Origin: Cronobacter turicensis z3032
GTDB taxonomy: Bacteria > Pseudomonadota > Gammaproteobacteria > Enterobacterales > Enterobacteriaceae
Direction of reading: 5' to 3'
Assembly (NCBI GenBank): GCA_000027065.2
Contig: FN543093.2
Span: 2,794,074 to 2,858,073 of the forward strand
DNA: 64,000 nt
The translations under genes were made by a program, and so were the position numbers. This document shows positions 16,200-23,566 of this stretch, piece by piece. Position 1 is the stretch's first letter; each line of letters opens with the position of its first letter. A model generated the notes under the pieces. That model saw nothing but the letters and a program-made list of their open reading frames with translations. It made no database searches and was not told the DNA's origin.

Positions 16200-16567
16200 G
16201 GTCCAGCGTAATGTCGTTCCACCTCTTCCTGCTGTATTTTCTGGCTTCTCTGCTTCATAAATTCCGCGCCTGATGCATTTCTTATGATGTAAAACCCACA
16301 TGCCATAAAAAACCTTTAAAAATAAATTTCTGCGTCGTCAGTAACTATCAGCGTGCATCGGGTACAACTCGCTGTTTGATAATGCCAGCATCACCCCGGC
16401 ACAGTAGCGCTGTTGCAGACCAGTGAGCTTATTCCAGAAAGGTGCCTAAACCTATGACATCGGCCGTAAGGTTCAACGGCACACACCGGAGCATCGTCTG
16501 ATCAATATTTCATGATTTTTTAAAGTTTAATATCCGCAGACGAAAGCCAGGCTGGCAGGGAATAAAA
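16200..16567. other. Region between tRNA-Asn 4 and the DUF3304 genes, no clear gene
   Basis: I see no intact gene. The region presumably holds the promoter of the DUF3304/DUF2235 module. A stretch on the minus strand (16338-16500) reads like protein in two frames broken by a shift and may be the remnant of an older gene; I cannot identify it. AGGGAATAAAA just before 16568 is the first ribosome binding site. Confidence 0.4.
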
Positions 16568-17140
16568 ATGGGATTTTATAGTCGACTGGAAAAAATAGAT
16601 GCGGCAATTAACCGGGGATATACCCGCTGGGGCAAATGGATCTGGTTTGGGTTATCACTGCCAGTGATGATATACGCCGCGTGGCTGGTATGGGCAAGCA
16701 TCTGGGGACCGCCAACCGGGGCGGTAACGCTGATAATTCATAGCGAACTGGATCGTCCGGTTCTGGGCTTTAGTGTTAATGGCGTGGCGGGTTCTAATGC
16801 ATCAGCCCATGGCGGTGGTGGTGCTACCTGCTGCGGCAGTATTGAAGGTAAGACAGCAGAGGTTATCTGGACGTTGAGTACCACTCGCGCTCAGTATGAT
16901 GCCGGAATGCGTAAAGAAACTCGCCGTGTCCTTATGCCACTTCCGAGGCGAGAATGGGGAGAAAACTATTTGCATGTTTATTTCCTTGCAAAGGATAAAA
17001 TTTATTTATGGTGGGGATCAGGATTCTCACATCCGAATATAGACTCTCTTTATAAAAAAAACAGATTAATAGTCAGGAATTGCAATAATGGATATCGAAA
17101 CTTTAATTGCGGCGGCAAGCCGCGCACAGCAGGCCAGTGA
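16568..17140 (+). CDS. DUF3304-type membrane-anchored protein, copy 1 (probable T6SS immunity partner)
   Basis: This 190-residue product has a short cytoplasmic N-terminus, one transmembrane helix (about 25-47, IWFGLSLPVMIYAAWLVWASIWG) and a predicted periplasmic domain with CCGSIEGKTAEVIWTL, which I associate with DUF3304. It is nearly identical to copy 2 (17306-17839) up to about residue 150. The tail beyond an A8 run (17054-17061) does not resemble copy 2. Dropping one A would end the protein at about 17072, just before the downstream start codon, as in copy 2. The last 35 residues or so may therefore be a frameshift artefact. Location before a lipase-like effector gene suggests an immunity or accessory role, by inference. 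Confidence 0.72.
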   Translation: MGFYSRLEKIDAAINRGYTRWGKWIWFGLSLPVMIYAAWLVWASIWGPPTGAVTLIIHSELDRPVLGFSVNGVAGSNASAHGGGGATCCGSIEGKTAEVIWTLSTTRAQYDAGMRKETRRVLMPLPRREWGENYLHVYFLAKDKIYLWWGSGFSHPNIDSLYKKNRLIVRNCNNGYRNFNCGGKPRTAGQ

Positions 17141-17249
17141 GCATAATATTGGTAATTGTTCACGTATCTGGCATGTCGGTTTCTTTTCTGATGGCGTTGG
17201 CCGCAATATTTGGAAGGGCGTTACGGCGCAACGTCTGGTTAACATTTAA
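17088..17249 (+). pseudogene. Truncated 5' remnant of a DUF2235 effector gene
   Basis: A 53-codon frame starts MDIETLIAAASRAQQASEHN and ends at TAA (17247-17249). It aligns with the first about 53 residues of the full DUF2235 protein at 17849, including HVGFFSDGVGRN versus HIGFFFDGVGRN, then decays. It overlaps the end of DUF3304 copy 1. It is the leftover head of the first effector gene after duplication and deletion and cannot encode the lipase fold. Confidence 0.82.
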
Positions 17250-17305
17250 TAAGTGTGTAAACAAAAACCACCTAAAAATAAACGTCACACTGACAAGGAA
17301 TAAAA

Positions 17306-17839
17306 ATGGGATTTTATAGTCGGCTCGAAAAAATAGATATGGCAGTTAACCGGGGATATGCACGCTGGGGCAAATGGATCTGGTTTGGGTTATCACTGCC
17401 AGTAATGATATACGCCGCGTGGCTGGTATGGGCAAGCATCTGGGGGCCACCAACCGGGGCGGTAACGCTAATAATTCATAGCGATCTTGATCGCCCTGTT
17501 TTGGGTTTTAGTGTTAATGGTGTGGCGGGAGGAAATGCTTTTGTTCGGGATCCCTCAAACCCTTATTCATCTGATACCGGGGGTGTTACCTGTTGCGGCA
17601 GCATTGAAGGTAAGACGGCGGAGGTTATCTGGACGTTAGATATAACGCACGAGCAGTATTTGAAAGGTATGCGTTTAGAAACTCGCCGTGTCGTTATACC
17701 ACTCCCGAAGCGTGAATGGGGCGAGGATAATTTACATGTCCATTTCTTACCGGGTGATGAAGTGCTGCTGGGCTGGAGTAAGGATGCCTGGTCACCCTAT
17801 GAGAAGCGCCCGGATAACATCAAACAACCGAAGAGTTAA
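17306..17839 (+). CDS. DUF3304-type membrane-anchored protein, copy 2
   Basis: This is a 177-residue paralogue of the protein at 16568. It has the same N-terminal segment GFYSRLEKID, one membrane helix (about 25-47), then a periplasmic domain with TCCGSIEGKTAEVIWTLDITHEQY and IPLPKREWGEDNLHVHFLPGDEV. It differs from copy 1 by an insertion (RDPSNPYSSDTGG) before the Cys pair and by a clean end. It stops nine bases before the DUF2235 gene, so the two are probably co-translated. A periplasm-facing anchor suits immunity against a phospholipase that attacks membranes from the periplasm. The function is inferred from neighbourhood. Confidence 0.78.
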   Translation: MGFYSRLEKIDMAVNRGYARWGKWIWFGLSLPVMIYAAWLVWASIWGPPTGAVTLIIHSDLDRPVLGFSVNGVAGGNAFVRDPSNPYSSDTGGVTCCGSIEGKTAEVIWTLDITHEQYLKGMRLETRRVVIPLPKREWGEDNLHVHFLPGDEVLLGWSKDAWSPYEKRPDNIKQPKS

Positions 17840-17848
17840 AGGGAAAAA

Positions 17849-19648
17849 ATGGATATGGATATAGAAAGTCTAATAGCGGCAGCAAGCCGCGCCCAGCAGG
17901 ACAGTGAGCATAATCTTGGTAATTGTTCCCGTATCTGGCATATCGGTTTCTTTTTTGATGGTGTAGGTCGTAATCTCGAGCATGATGCGCCGAATCGTCG
18001 TCTGAGTAATATTGCGCGCTTGTTCAGAGCTTATCCAACACCCCAAATGAATACTTCACATATAAGTTACTCAAAGCTTTATTTCTCAGGTCTCGGCACC
18101 CCCTTCCATGAAGATTTAACCACAAAACTTCACACCCTTATGGATAGCGCGCAAGACACTGCGCTGGATGATTTAAAAGATCAGCCCAAAGAGATGGCAA
18201 AAGACGCTGGTAAAGAAATACTGAAGGGCAATAACTGGTATGAGGTTCTAAAAGAGAGCGGTAAGAAACTGCTTAATCCTGCTGAATGGCGTAATCTGAT
18301 GACGGGTATTGGTACTGATATCGTAAAAAAAGTCGGTATTGAAGCGACGCCCTGTATACGTGATAACCCACTGGTTGCTGATATTCTGGTCACAGGCGTG
18401 GATACACGGATAACGTCTGCCGAAGTGCGTTTTAAAGAATATTTTGAAAGAGCCAAAGCCAGTAGCGAAGTTCCCATCAAACTTATCTCCGTCTCCCTGT
18501 TTGGTTTCGATCTTGGCGGCACGCTGGTGCGGAAATTTATTGATGAATTTCTGAGCGAGATGTGCCAGAAGCAAGGCGACAGCTACACCTGGCAGGGTAT
18601 TCCGGTAGATATTATCTTTACCGGGCTGTTTGACTGTTCGCGGGACACTGCCGCCAGTAACAATAATGGCCTGGACTACGTTATCAGCGCCGCTGGCGGG
18701 CCATTACGCTCGCTCAGCGTGATGTTTGGTAGAAAATATATCGACCACTTTTCGGTATTACCGGAGGCGGTAAAAAATGCGCTGCATCTGGTGGCGGCGC
18801 ATGAGCGGCGGGTATGGCGGTGCCTGTACCGGCTTGGCAGTAATCATCCTAAACATCGGGAAGAGCTAATGCCGGGCTGTAGCGAAGATATCGGCGGTGG
18901 GCTGAAACCCGGCGAACAAAAACCCAGTGCAGAGTTATGCCGGGTCGCCCTGCAGCGTATGTACCGGGAAGCGACGATGGCTGGCGTGCCGTTTCCTGAT
19001 TTTCGGACATTGCAGCAAGTGTCTGAAACTGTCGCCAGCTATTTCATCATGCAGGATAACGTTAAAAACGCGTCCGTGGAGCAGTGGGTGCAGCGTTATC
19101 AGAAAGCCGTGTGGTACAAAGCCGTCAGCCCTTCCACGCAAAACCTGCATCTCGACAGCTATTTTGAGTGGCTGGGGCTGCAATATTATCAGTACCGCTG
19201 TGAGCGCCAGCGGCTGGAGAAGCGTCAGGCAGAAATCACGCTGGCGGCAGGCAGCAGCGCCGGGCTGCTGGGAATAACCCCGCAGGGCAAGGAGCAGGCG
19301 ATGAATGTCCAGAATAAAACAGAGGTCCTGGACCGCCACTGGGGCTGGTTAAATGAAATTAATGATGCCGCTCGCGCATTGATTAACACGATTGAACACC
19401 CCGGCCCGCATGATACACAGATGTGGCTCTTCCCGGATGTTTACGAGCCTGCCTACCAGCGGGCGAAGTGGTTTCACCAGTGCAGGATTAACGCTTATCT
19501 TGGAGAAGCGCCACCGCAGCCCTGGTTTACTGCGACGCCGGAAATATTCGCTTATTTTGTCCATGACCTCATTACGGTTGACAGAGGCGCACGCATTTCA
19601 CGGGATTTTCTGGTGGTACGCGCATCGGAAATTCCCCAGTCTGAATAA
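17849..19648 (+). CDS. DUF2235 protein, Tle1-like lipase fold, Ser nucleophile replaced by Asp
   Basis: This 599-residue protein has the DUF2235 alpha/beta-hydrolase region found in T6SS phospholipase effectors of the Tle1 type. An early motif HIGFFFDGVGRN (31-42) is followed by the nucleophile-elbow region SVSLFGFDLGGTLVRKF (about 214-230). In Tle1 the elbow reads G-F-S-R-G; here residue 221 is Asp (codon at 18509-18511), so the classical Ser nucleophile is absent. IIFTGLFDCSRDTAA later may carry the acidic residue of the triad. There is no signal peptide, as usual for T6SS cargo. Two DUF3304 genes precede it. It may be an inactive or mechanistically altered lipase. The ATG at 17849 has AAAGGG upstream; the ATG at 17855 is an alternative. 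Confidence 0.75.
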   Translation: MDMDIESLIAAASRAQQDSEHNLGNCSRIWHIGFFFDGVGRNLEHDAPNRRLSNIARLFRAYPTPQMNTSHISYSKLYFSGLGTPFHEDLTTKLHTLMDSAQDTALDDLKDQPKEMAKDAGKEILKGNNWYEVLKESGKKLLNPAEWRNLMTGIGTDIVKKVGIEATPCIRDNPLVADILVTGVDTRITSAEVRFKEYFERAKASSEVPIKLISVSLFGFDLGGTLVRKFIDEFLSEMCQKQGDSYTWQGIPVDIIFTGLFDCSRDTAASNNNGLDYVISAAGGPLRSLSVMFGRKYIDHFSVLPEAVKNALHLVAAHERRVWRCLYRLGSNHPKHREELMPGCSEDIGGGLKPGEQKPSAELCRVALQRMYREATMAGVPFPDFRTLQQVSETVASYFIMQDNVKNASVEQWVQRYQKAVWYKAVSPSTQNLHLDSYFEWLGLQYYQYRCERQRLEKRQAEITLAAGSSAGLLGITPQGKEQAMNVQNKTEVLDRHWGWLNEINDAARALINTIEHPGPHDTQMWLFPDVYEPAYQRAKWFHQCRINAYLGEAPPQPWFTATPEIFAYFVHDLITVDRGARISRDFLVVRASEIPQSE

Positions 19649-19713
19649 GCGGAAAATGCAATACGGCGTTTAGCTTATCAGGCTGTTCATAGCGAAAGCG
19701 CACCCGCTAAAAA

Positions 19714-19754
19714 CAGATTCAAAAAGCCCGCTTTTTAGCGGGCTTTTTGCTTTG
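19714..19754 (+). terminator. Orphan tRNA-Asn-type terminator (island boundary candidate)
   Basis: CAGATTCAAAAA plus the GCCCGC-TTTTTA-GCGGGC hairpin and T tract match the sequence directly after tRNA-Asn copy 4 (from 16158), apart from one A fewer. No tRNA precedes it. It serves as terminator of the DUF2235 gene and marks the place where tRNA-flanking backbone resumes. Confidence 0.85.
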
Positions 19755-19796
19755 GAGATTCGCCAACCAACAGAGACGTGCGCCACGCCGCAGACA

Positions 19797-19824
19797 TAAA
19801 AAAACCGCCGAAGCGGTTTTTTTA
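19797..19824 (-). terminator. Terminator of tmaR
   Basis: AACCGC-CGAA-GCGGTT hairpin with A and T runs on both sides, directly after the tmaR stop codon. It works in both directions. Confidence 0.85.
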
Positions 19825-19827
19825 AAC

Positions 19828-20166
19828 TTATTCTTCGCCTTTCGGCTCGTGCACTTTCAGCTCGCCCATCGCTTTGAGCTTTTTCGAAATCTCGCGGCGC
19901 TCTTTGGAGATCTCGGCGTTTTTGATGATGTAGTCATCAACACGGTCTTCGTAGTCGCTCTTCATGCTGGCGATAATGCCCTGGATGGCTTCCACGCTCA
20001 TGCCCGGCTTAATGTAGTCGCTCAGGTTGTCGAGCAGCAGCACGCGCTTCTGGTTGTCACGAATTTTCTTCTCGACGTCCTGAATTTCACGCTGCAGCTT
20101 GTTCTTACGGCGGAACAGACGTACGAACTCAAGAACGTCCTGGAATGAAGGTTTGCTGTTTTCCAT
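19828..20166 (-). CDS. tmaR: PTS system regulator TmaR (YeeX, DUF496)
   Basis: The product is 112 residues, mostly charged and coiled-coil-like ([28 protein letters not shown]). It is nearly identical to E. coli TmaR except at the C-terminus (HEPKGEE). TmaR is a polar protein that sequesters phosphorylated enzyme I of the sugar phosphotransferase system at the cell pole and so tunes sugar uptake. The ATG at 20166 follows AGGGGTG. Its neighbour yeeA is in the same order as in E. coli. Confidence 0.94.
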   Translation of the reverse strand: MENSKPSFQDVLEFVRLFRRKNKLQREIQDVEKKIRDNQKRVLLLDNLSDYIKPGMSVEAIQGIIASMKSDYEDRVDDYIIKNAEISKERREISKKLKAMGELKVHEPKGEE

Positions 20167-20334
20167 TTTTACACCCCTGCTGAATATAAGACTCGGATTC
20201 GTTAAAACAACCGCATAGCGTAAACCTTACTGGCAGCGGCGGTTGATGACAATGGTTTTATCCCGTTCAGGATGCCTGCGGCTATCATACTCTGAAACGG
20301 CGCTGAATCGAAACAAGCGCCTGCCGTCTGCGGA

Positions 20335-21393
20335 TTATTTGCGCAGCGCCCGGCAGATGAGCTGTGAAAGGCGCTCCAGCTGCTGCGCCAGTTCCATGCT
20401 TAACCATACATAGCCGTGAATCGGCGTTTCCACCAGTTCACTCTGCTGCCCCTCTTTCATCAGCGCACGCAGTTCAAGGGCAATTTCCACCAGCTTCTCA
20501 CGGTTTGCCATGACCGGCGACGGGTTGCCTTCGCGCAGCGCCTCGGCAATCGCCGCCAGCGTGTTTTCGGTCATCTGCTGCGAATCACGCAGGGTACGGG
20601 CGTTAATCATCAGAAAATGGCTTTCCCGCGAGGCCCACCAGGCGTTGATCTGCATCTCCAGCGTACAGACCATATTGCGGCTGGTGGTCTGAATCGCTTC
20701 GAAAATCGCCCGCTGAATGTGCGTCTCTTTACTGGCGGGCGTGATAAACGCGCGCAGCTTCACCACACTGCCAAGCATATTCTGTAGCGGCTTATCGAGC
20801 CGCGGGCGCTCCACCAGGTTGGGCGACAGCCCGGCGTGATAAATCTTTGCGAAATCGCCGACAAACTTCGCCATCTGGATACGCCAGTGGATAAATGCTC
20901 GCTGCGGCCAGAGGCTCGTAAAAAGCATCGCCAGCAGCGAACCGAAAATCACATCACCGCCGCGCCAGAGCGCAACCAGCATATCGCCCTGCGGCGCGCC
21001 GACCACCACCGAGAGCGTGATGCCAATCAGCAGCGCCTGATAAGGCCGTTTGCCGAGCGCCAGAAAGCCGCACAGAAACATCGCCAGCGCGCACCACAGC
21101 AGCATCAGCGGCAGCGACCAGCCTTCGAGTTGCAGCGCCACCAGGCCCAGCGCTGCGCCAAGAATTGTGCCGCCGATACGTTCAAACGCGCGCGGTACGA
21201 CATTCCCCCAGAACGAGATGGGCCCCATCACCACCACCAGCGTGATGAGCGGCCAGGTGCCTTCCGGCACGTTCAGCATCCGCACCAGTAAAAATGTCAG
21301 GATAAACGCCAGCGCAATGCGCACGCCATGCACGATGCGGTAATGCTCGTAGAGACGAATTTCAAAAGAGGAGAGCGATTTATCAGCACGCAC
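20335..21393 (-). CDS. yeeA: FUSC-family inner-membrane protein YeeA
   Basis: This 352-residue protein has about five to six N-terminal transmembrane helices (for example IALAFILTFLLVRML, WPLITLVVVMGPISFWG) and a C-terminal cytoplasmic helical half ending LERLSQLICRALRK. It matches E. coli YeeA in length and sequence. The FUSC family includes aromatic-acid exporter components such as AaeB; YeeA's substrate is unknown. I chose GTG at 21393 (VRADKSLSSFEIRLY) because this equals the E. coli N-terminus (MRADKSLSPFEIR). The frame stays open to an ATG at 21474, giving 27 more residues that have no E. coli counterpart. Confidence 0.85.
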   Translation of the reverse strand: MRADKSLSSFEIRLYEHYRIVHGVRIALAFILTFLLVRMLNVPEGTWPLITLVVVMGPISFWGNVVPRAFERIGGTILGAALGLVALQLEGWSLPLMLLWCALAMFLCGFLALGKRPYQALLIGITLSVVVGAPQGDMLVALWRGGDVIFGSLLAMLFTSLWPQRAFIHWRIQMAKFVGDFAKIYHAGLSPNLVERPRLDKPLQNMLGSVVKLRAFITPASKETHIQRAIFEAIQTTSRNMVCTLEMQINAWWASRESHFLMINARTLRDSQQMTENTLAAIAEALREGNPSPVMANREKLVEIALELRALMKEGQQSELVETPIHGYVWLSMELAQQLERLSQLICRALRK

Positions 21394-21594
21394 GCTTTCT
21401 TTCCCGTTAACAGCCTTGATGAAACGTCGATTCAGGCGAAGCGCCTGAAAATGAGGGGCGTTATTTTCTGACAAAAATCGGGGAAAAGCTGTAAATTTTC
21501 GGAAAAGGTGGACGAATAATCGAGGAATTAACGTAATTTCGCCATTTGCTTAACAAAAAATCGCGCCCGCCGTGACAACGGGGGCGCCAGTGGG

Positions 21595-22068
21595 TTATTC
21601 GCCTGAGGTTTGCACCGGGATATACATGTCTATCTCCCAGTAGCCGTCCCGTTTACCATCGTTGAGATAGATTTCAAAACACGGACGCGCCGCCATCTGG
21701 TAACGCACGTCCTGATGCAGACGGGTAAAGAACGCGAGCCACGGCGTGCCGAAATCGTGGTTCTCAACGCGCGCGCGCGCCACCGCATACTGACCGCCCG
21801 GCAGGTCCGTCAGGATAACGCCGACGCTGTTCTCCGGCAGGGTGAAATCCGCCGGCACCTCAACCACCGTATCGGCGCGAAGCTTCTCCGGGGCGACCTG
21901 CTGCGGATTATCGTAATAAACCGCCAGCCACGCCTGCGGCTGGATATGGAAGTTATCCACCCACAGCGTGAGCTGTTCAAACCCCTGCGGCACTGTTTTC
22001 TCCCACGGGCCGACCAGATGAAAACCGGCAATTTTACGCGTTAAGACATGCTCGATGGTGTAATCCAT
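21595..22068 (-). CDS. sbmC: DNA gyrase inhibitor SbmC (GyrI)
   Basis: This 157-residue protein of the GyrI-like domain family closely resembles E. coli Sbm[63 protein letters not shown]. It binds gyrase, counters supercoiling and protects against gyrase poisons such as microcin B17. The ATG at 22068 has AGGAG seven bases upstream. In E. coli the gene is SOS-controlled; I found no good LexA box (CTGT-N8-ACAG) in the sequence directly upstream. The neighbour dacD is syntenic. Confidence 0.93.
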   Translation of the reverse strand: MDYTIEHVLTRKIAGFHLVGPWEKTVPQGFEQLTLWVDNFHIQPQAWLAVYYDNPQQVAPEKLRADTVVEVPADFTLPENSVGVILTDLPGGQYAVARARVENHDFGTPWLAFFTRLHQDVRYQMAARPCFEIYLNDGKRDGYWEIDMYIPVQTSGE

Positions 22069-22155
22069 GTTCACTCCTCGCTGTTCAAAATAGCGAGTAT
22101 AGTGTGCGGCGCTCATCCGAGCGTCTGTGAGCGCCTTCGCGTTCGCAAAAAACGG

Positions 22156-23328
22156 TTACAGCGTCAGGTGCAGCCAGTCGCCAAAGCGCGAGAACACGCC
22201 GCCCTTTTTCACTTTCTCAAGCGTCACCAGCGGCATACGCGCAATGATCGTATCGCCGTTATAGAGCTCTATCTCACCCACTTTTTCATTGGCGTCCAGC
22301 GGCGCGTCGAGGCGCTCGCGATCGAGCAGATATTTCGCCTTCACGTTGGCGAGCTGCGCCTTCGGCAGCGTCAGCCAGAAATCGCGATCGGTGCCGACCG
22401 CCACCTGCTCGTTTTTGCCGTACCAGACGCGCTCGGTGCCCACTTTTTTGCCTTTTTGCAGGATCTCCACGGTGTCGAAAGTCTGCTGCCCCCAGTGCAG
22501 CAGTTTACGCGCCTGGTCTTCGCGCCCTTTCGGGCTGTCAGCCCCCATAATCACCGCGATCAGACGGCGTTTGCCGTCGACGCTGGAGGCAATCAGGTTA
22601 AAGCCCGCCCCGGAGGTGTGGCCGGTTTTCAGCCCGTCGACATTGAGCGTCTTATCCCACAGCAGGCCGTTGCGGTTCTGCTGGGTGATGCCGTTCCAGG
22701 TCAGGCTCTTTTCGCTGTACATATGATAAAACGCGGGCTCGCCGTGAATGATGGCGCGCGACAGCACCGCCAGGTCGTAAGCGGAGCTGTGCTGCCCCGG
22801 CGCGTCCAGACCGTGCACCGTTTCAAAATGGGTGTCTTTCAGGCCGAGCTTTTGGACATAGTCATTCATCATCGAGACGAACTGCGGCTGGCCGCCCGCC
22901 ACGTAATCCGCCAGCGCCACGCAGGCGTCATTGCCGGAATCGACAATCAGACCGCGGCTGAGGTCGCGCACCGTGACGCGATCGCCCGCCTTCAGGAACA
23001 TCAGCGACGAGCCTTCGAACACCGGGTTATCTTTCGCCCAGGCGTCTTTCCCGACCGTGACCACGTCATCCGGCGTGATGCGATGGCTGTCGATGGCGCG
23101 GTCCACTACATAGCCGGTCATTAGTTTGGTCAGGCTCGCCGGGTTACGCTGTTGATGTTCGTTATTTGCCGCCAGTATTTGTCCGGTCGTGTAATCCATC
23201 AACACATAGCTACCCGCCATAATGGCTGGCGGCTGCGGCATGGAAAGCGCGGCGGCGTGCGCCTGCGCGGTAATACCGGCCAGCATGATGCAGGAAGCGG
23301 CAATCATTGGTCTAAATTTCAACAGCAT
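22156..23328 (-). CDS. dacD: D-alanyl-D-alanine carboxypeptidase DacD (PBP6b)
   Basis: This 390-residue low-molecular-mass penicillin-binding protein removes the terminal D-Ala from peptidoglycan pentapeptides in the periplasm. A signal peptide ends near AHA (about residue 25). The catalytic motifs are S65-L-T-K68, S131-G-N133 and K234-T-G236. A C-terminal beta domain and an amphipathic membrane-anchoring helix (VFSRFGDWLHLTL) complete the class 5 PBP layout. It is not in a visible operon, being separated from sbmC by 87 bases. E. coli DacD (388 residues) lies at the same place and is important at acid pH. Confidence 0.95.
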   Translation of the reverse strand: MLLKFRPMIAASCIMLAGITAQAHAAALSMPQPPAIMAGSYVLMDYTTGQILAANNEHQQRNPASLTKLMTGYVVDRAIDSHRITPDDVVTVGKDAWAKDNPVFEGSSLMFLKAGDRVTVRDLSRGLIVDSGNDACVALADYVAGGQPQFVSMMNDYVQKLGLKDTHFETVHGLDAPGQHSSAYDLAVLSRAIIHGEPAFYHMYSEKSLTWNGITQQNRNGLLWDKTLNVDGLKTGHTSGAGFNLIASSVDGKRRLIAVIMGADSPKGREDQARKLLHWGQQTFDTVEILQKGKKVGTERVWYGKNEQVAVGTDRDFWLTLPKAQLANVKAKYLLDRERLDAPLDANEKVGEIELYNGDTIIARMPLVTLEKVKKGGVFSRFGDWLHLTL

Positions 23329-23566
23329 ATCCTCTGTAACTTCGCGATGGGGCGCCTTTTTTACGGCAGTTTGTATTTCCTTGCTCCGGTAAATTGCAAG
23401 GAAATATGAATAAGACGTGTCTTAACCGAAATTTCTGGCTTTTCGCTTATCCCTGATTACCGGGCTGCGGAAAATCTGATAATAAACATTTCACGTACTC
23501 TTCCGATTGTTATAGAGGCCGACTCTTTTTAGCCTGGTGACTTTTAAAAGGCTGAGGAGAAGGAGT

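Larger units (their letters stand above)
16556..17960 (+). repeat. Tandem duplication of the DUF3304-DUF2235 junction
   Basis: Unit 1 (about 16556-17220) and unit 2 (about 17294-17960) carry the same sequence of elements: a GGAATAAAA ribosome binding site, a DUF3304 gene, and the first codons of a DUF2235 gene. The first about 230 bases of each DUF3304 copy are nearly the same at DNA level. Unit 1 breaks off inside the DUF2235 gene. Confidence 0.85.

Noticed and set aside
16095..16301. Open frame on the minus strand running through tRNA-Asn copy 4 and its terminator
   Set aside because: It is antisense to the tRNA and the hairpin. The encoded LTGLEPVTYGLTVRRSTD is simply the tRNA read backwards, a common false gene.
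22069..22155. LexA (SOS) box before sbmC
   Set aside because: sbmC is SOS-controlled in E. coli, so I looked for CTGT-N8-ACAG in the upstream bases. The nearest candidate lacks the second half, so I do not annotate it.
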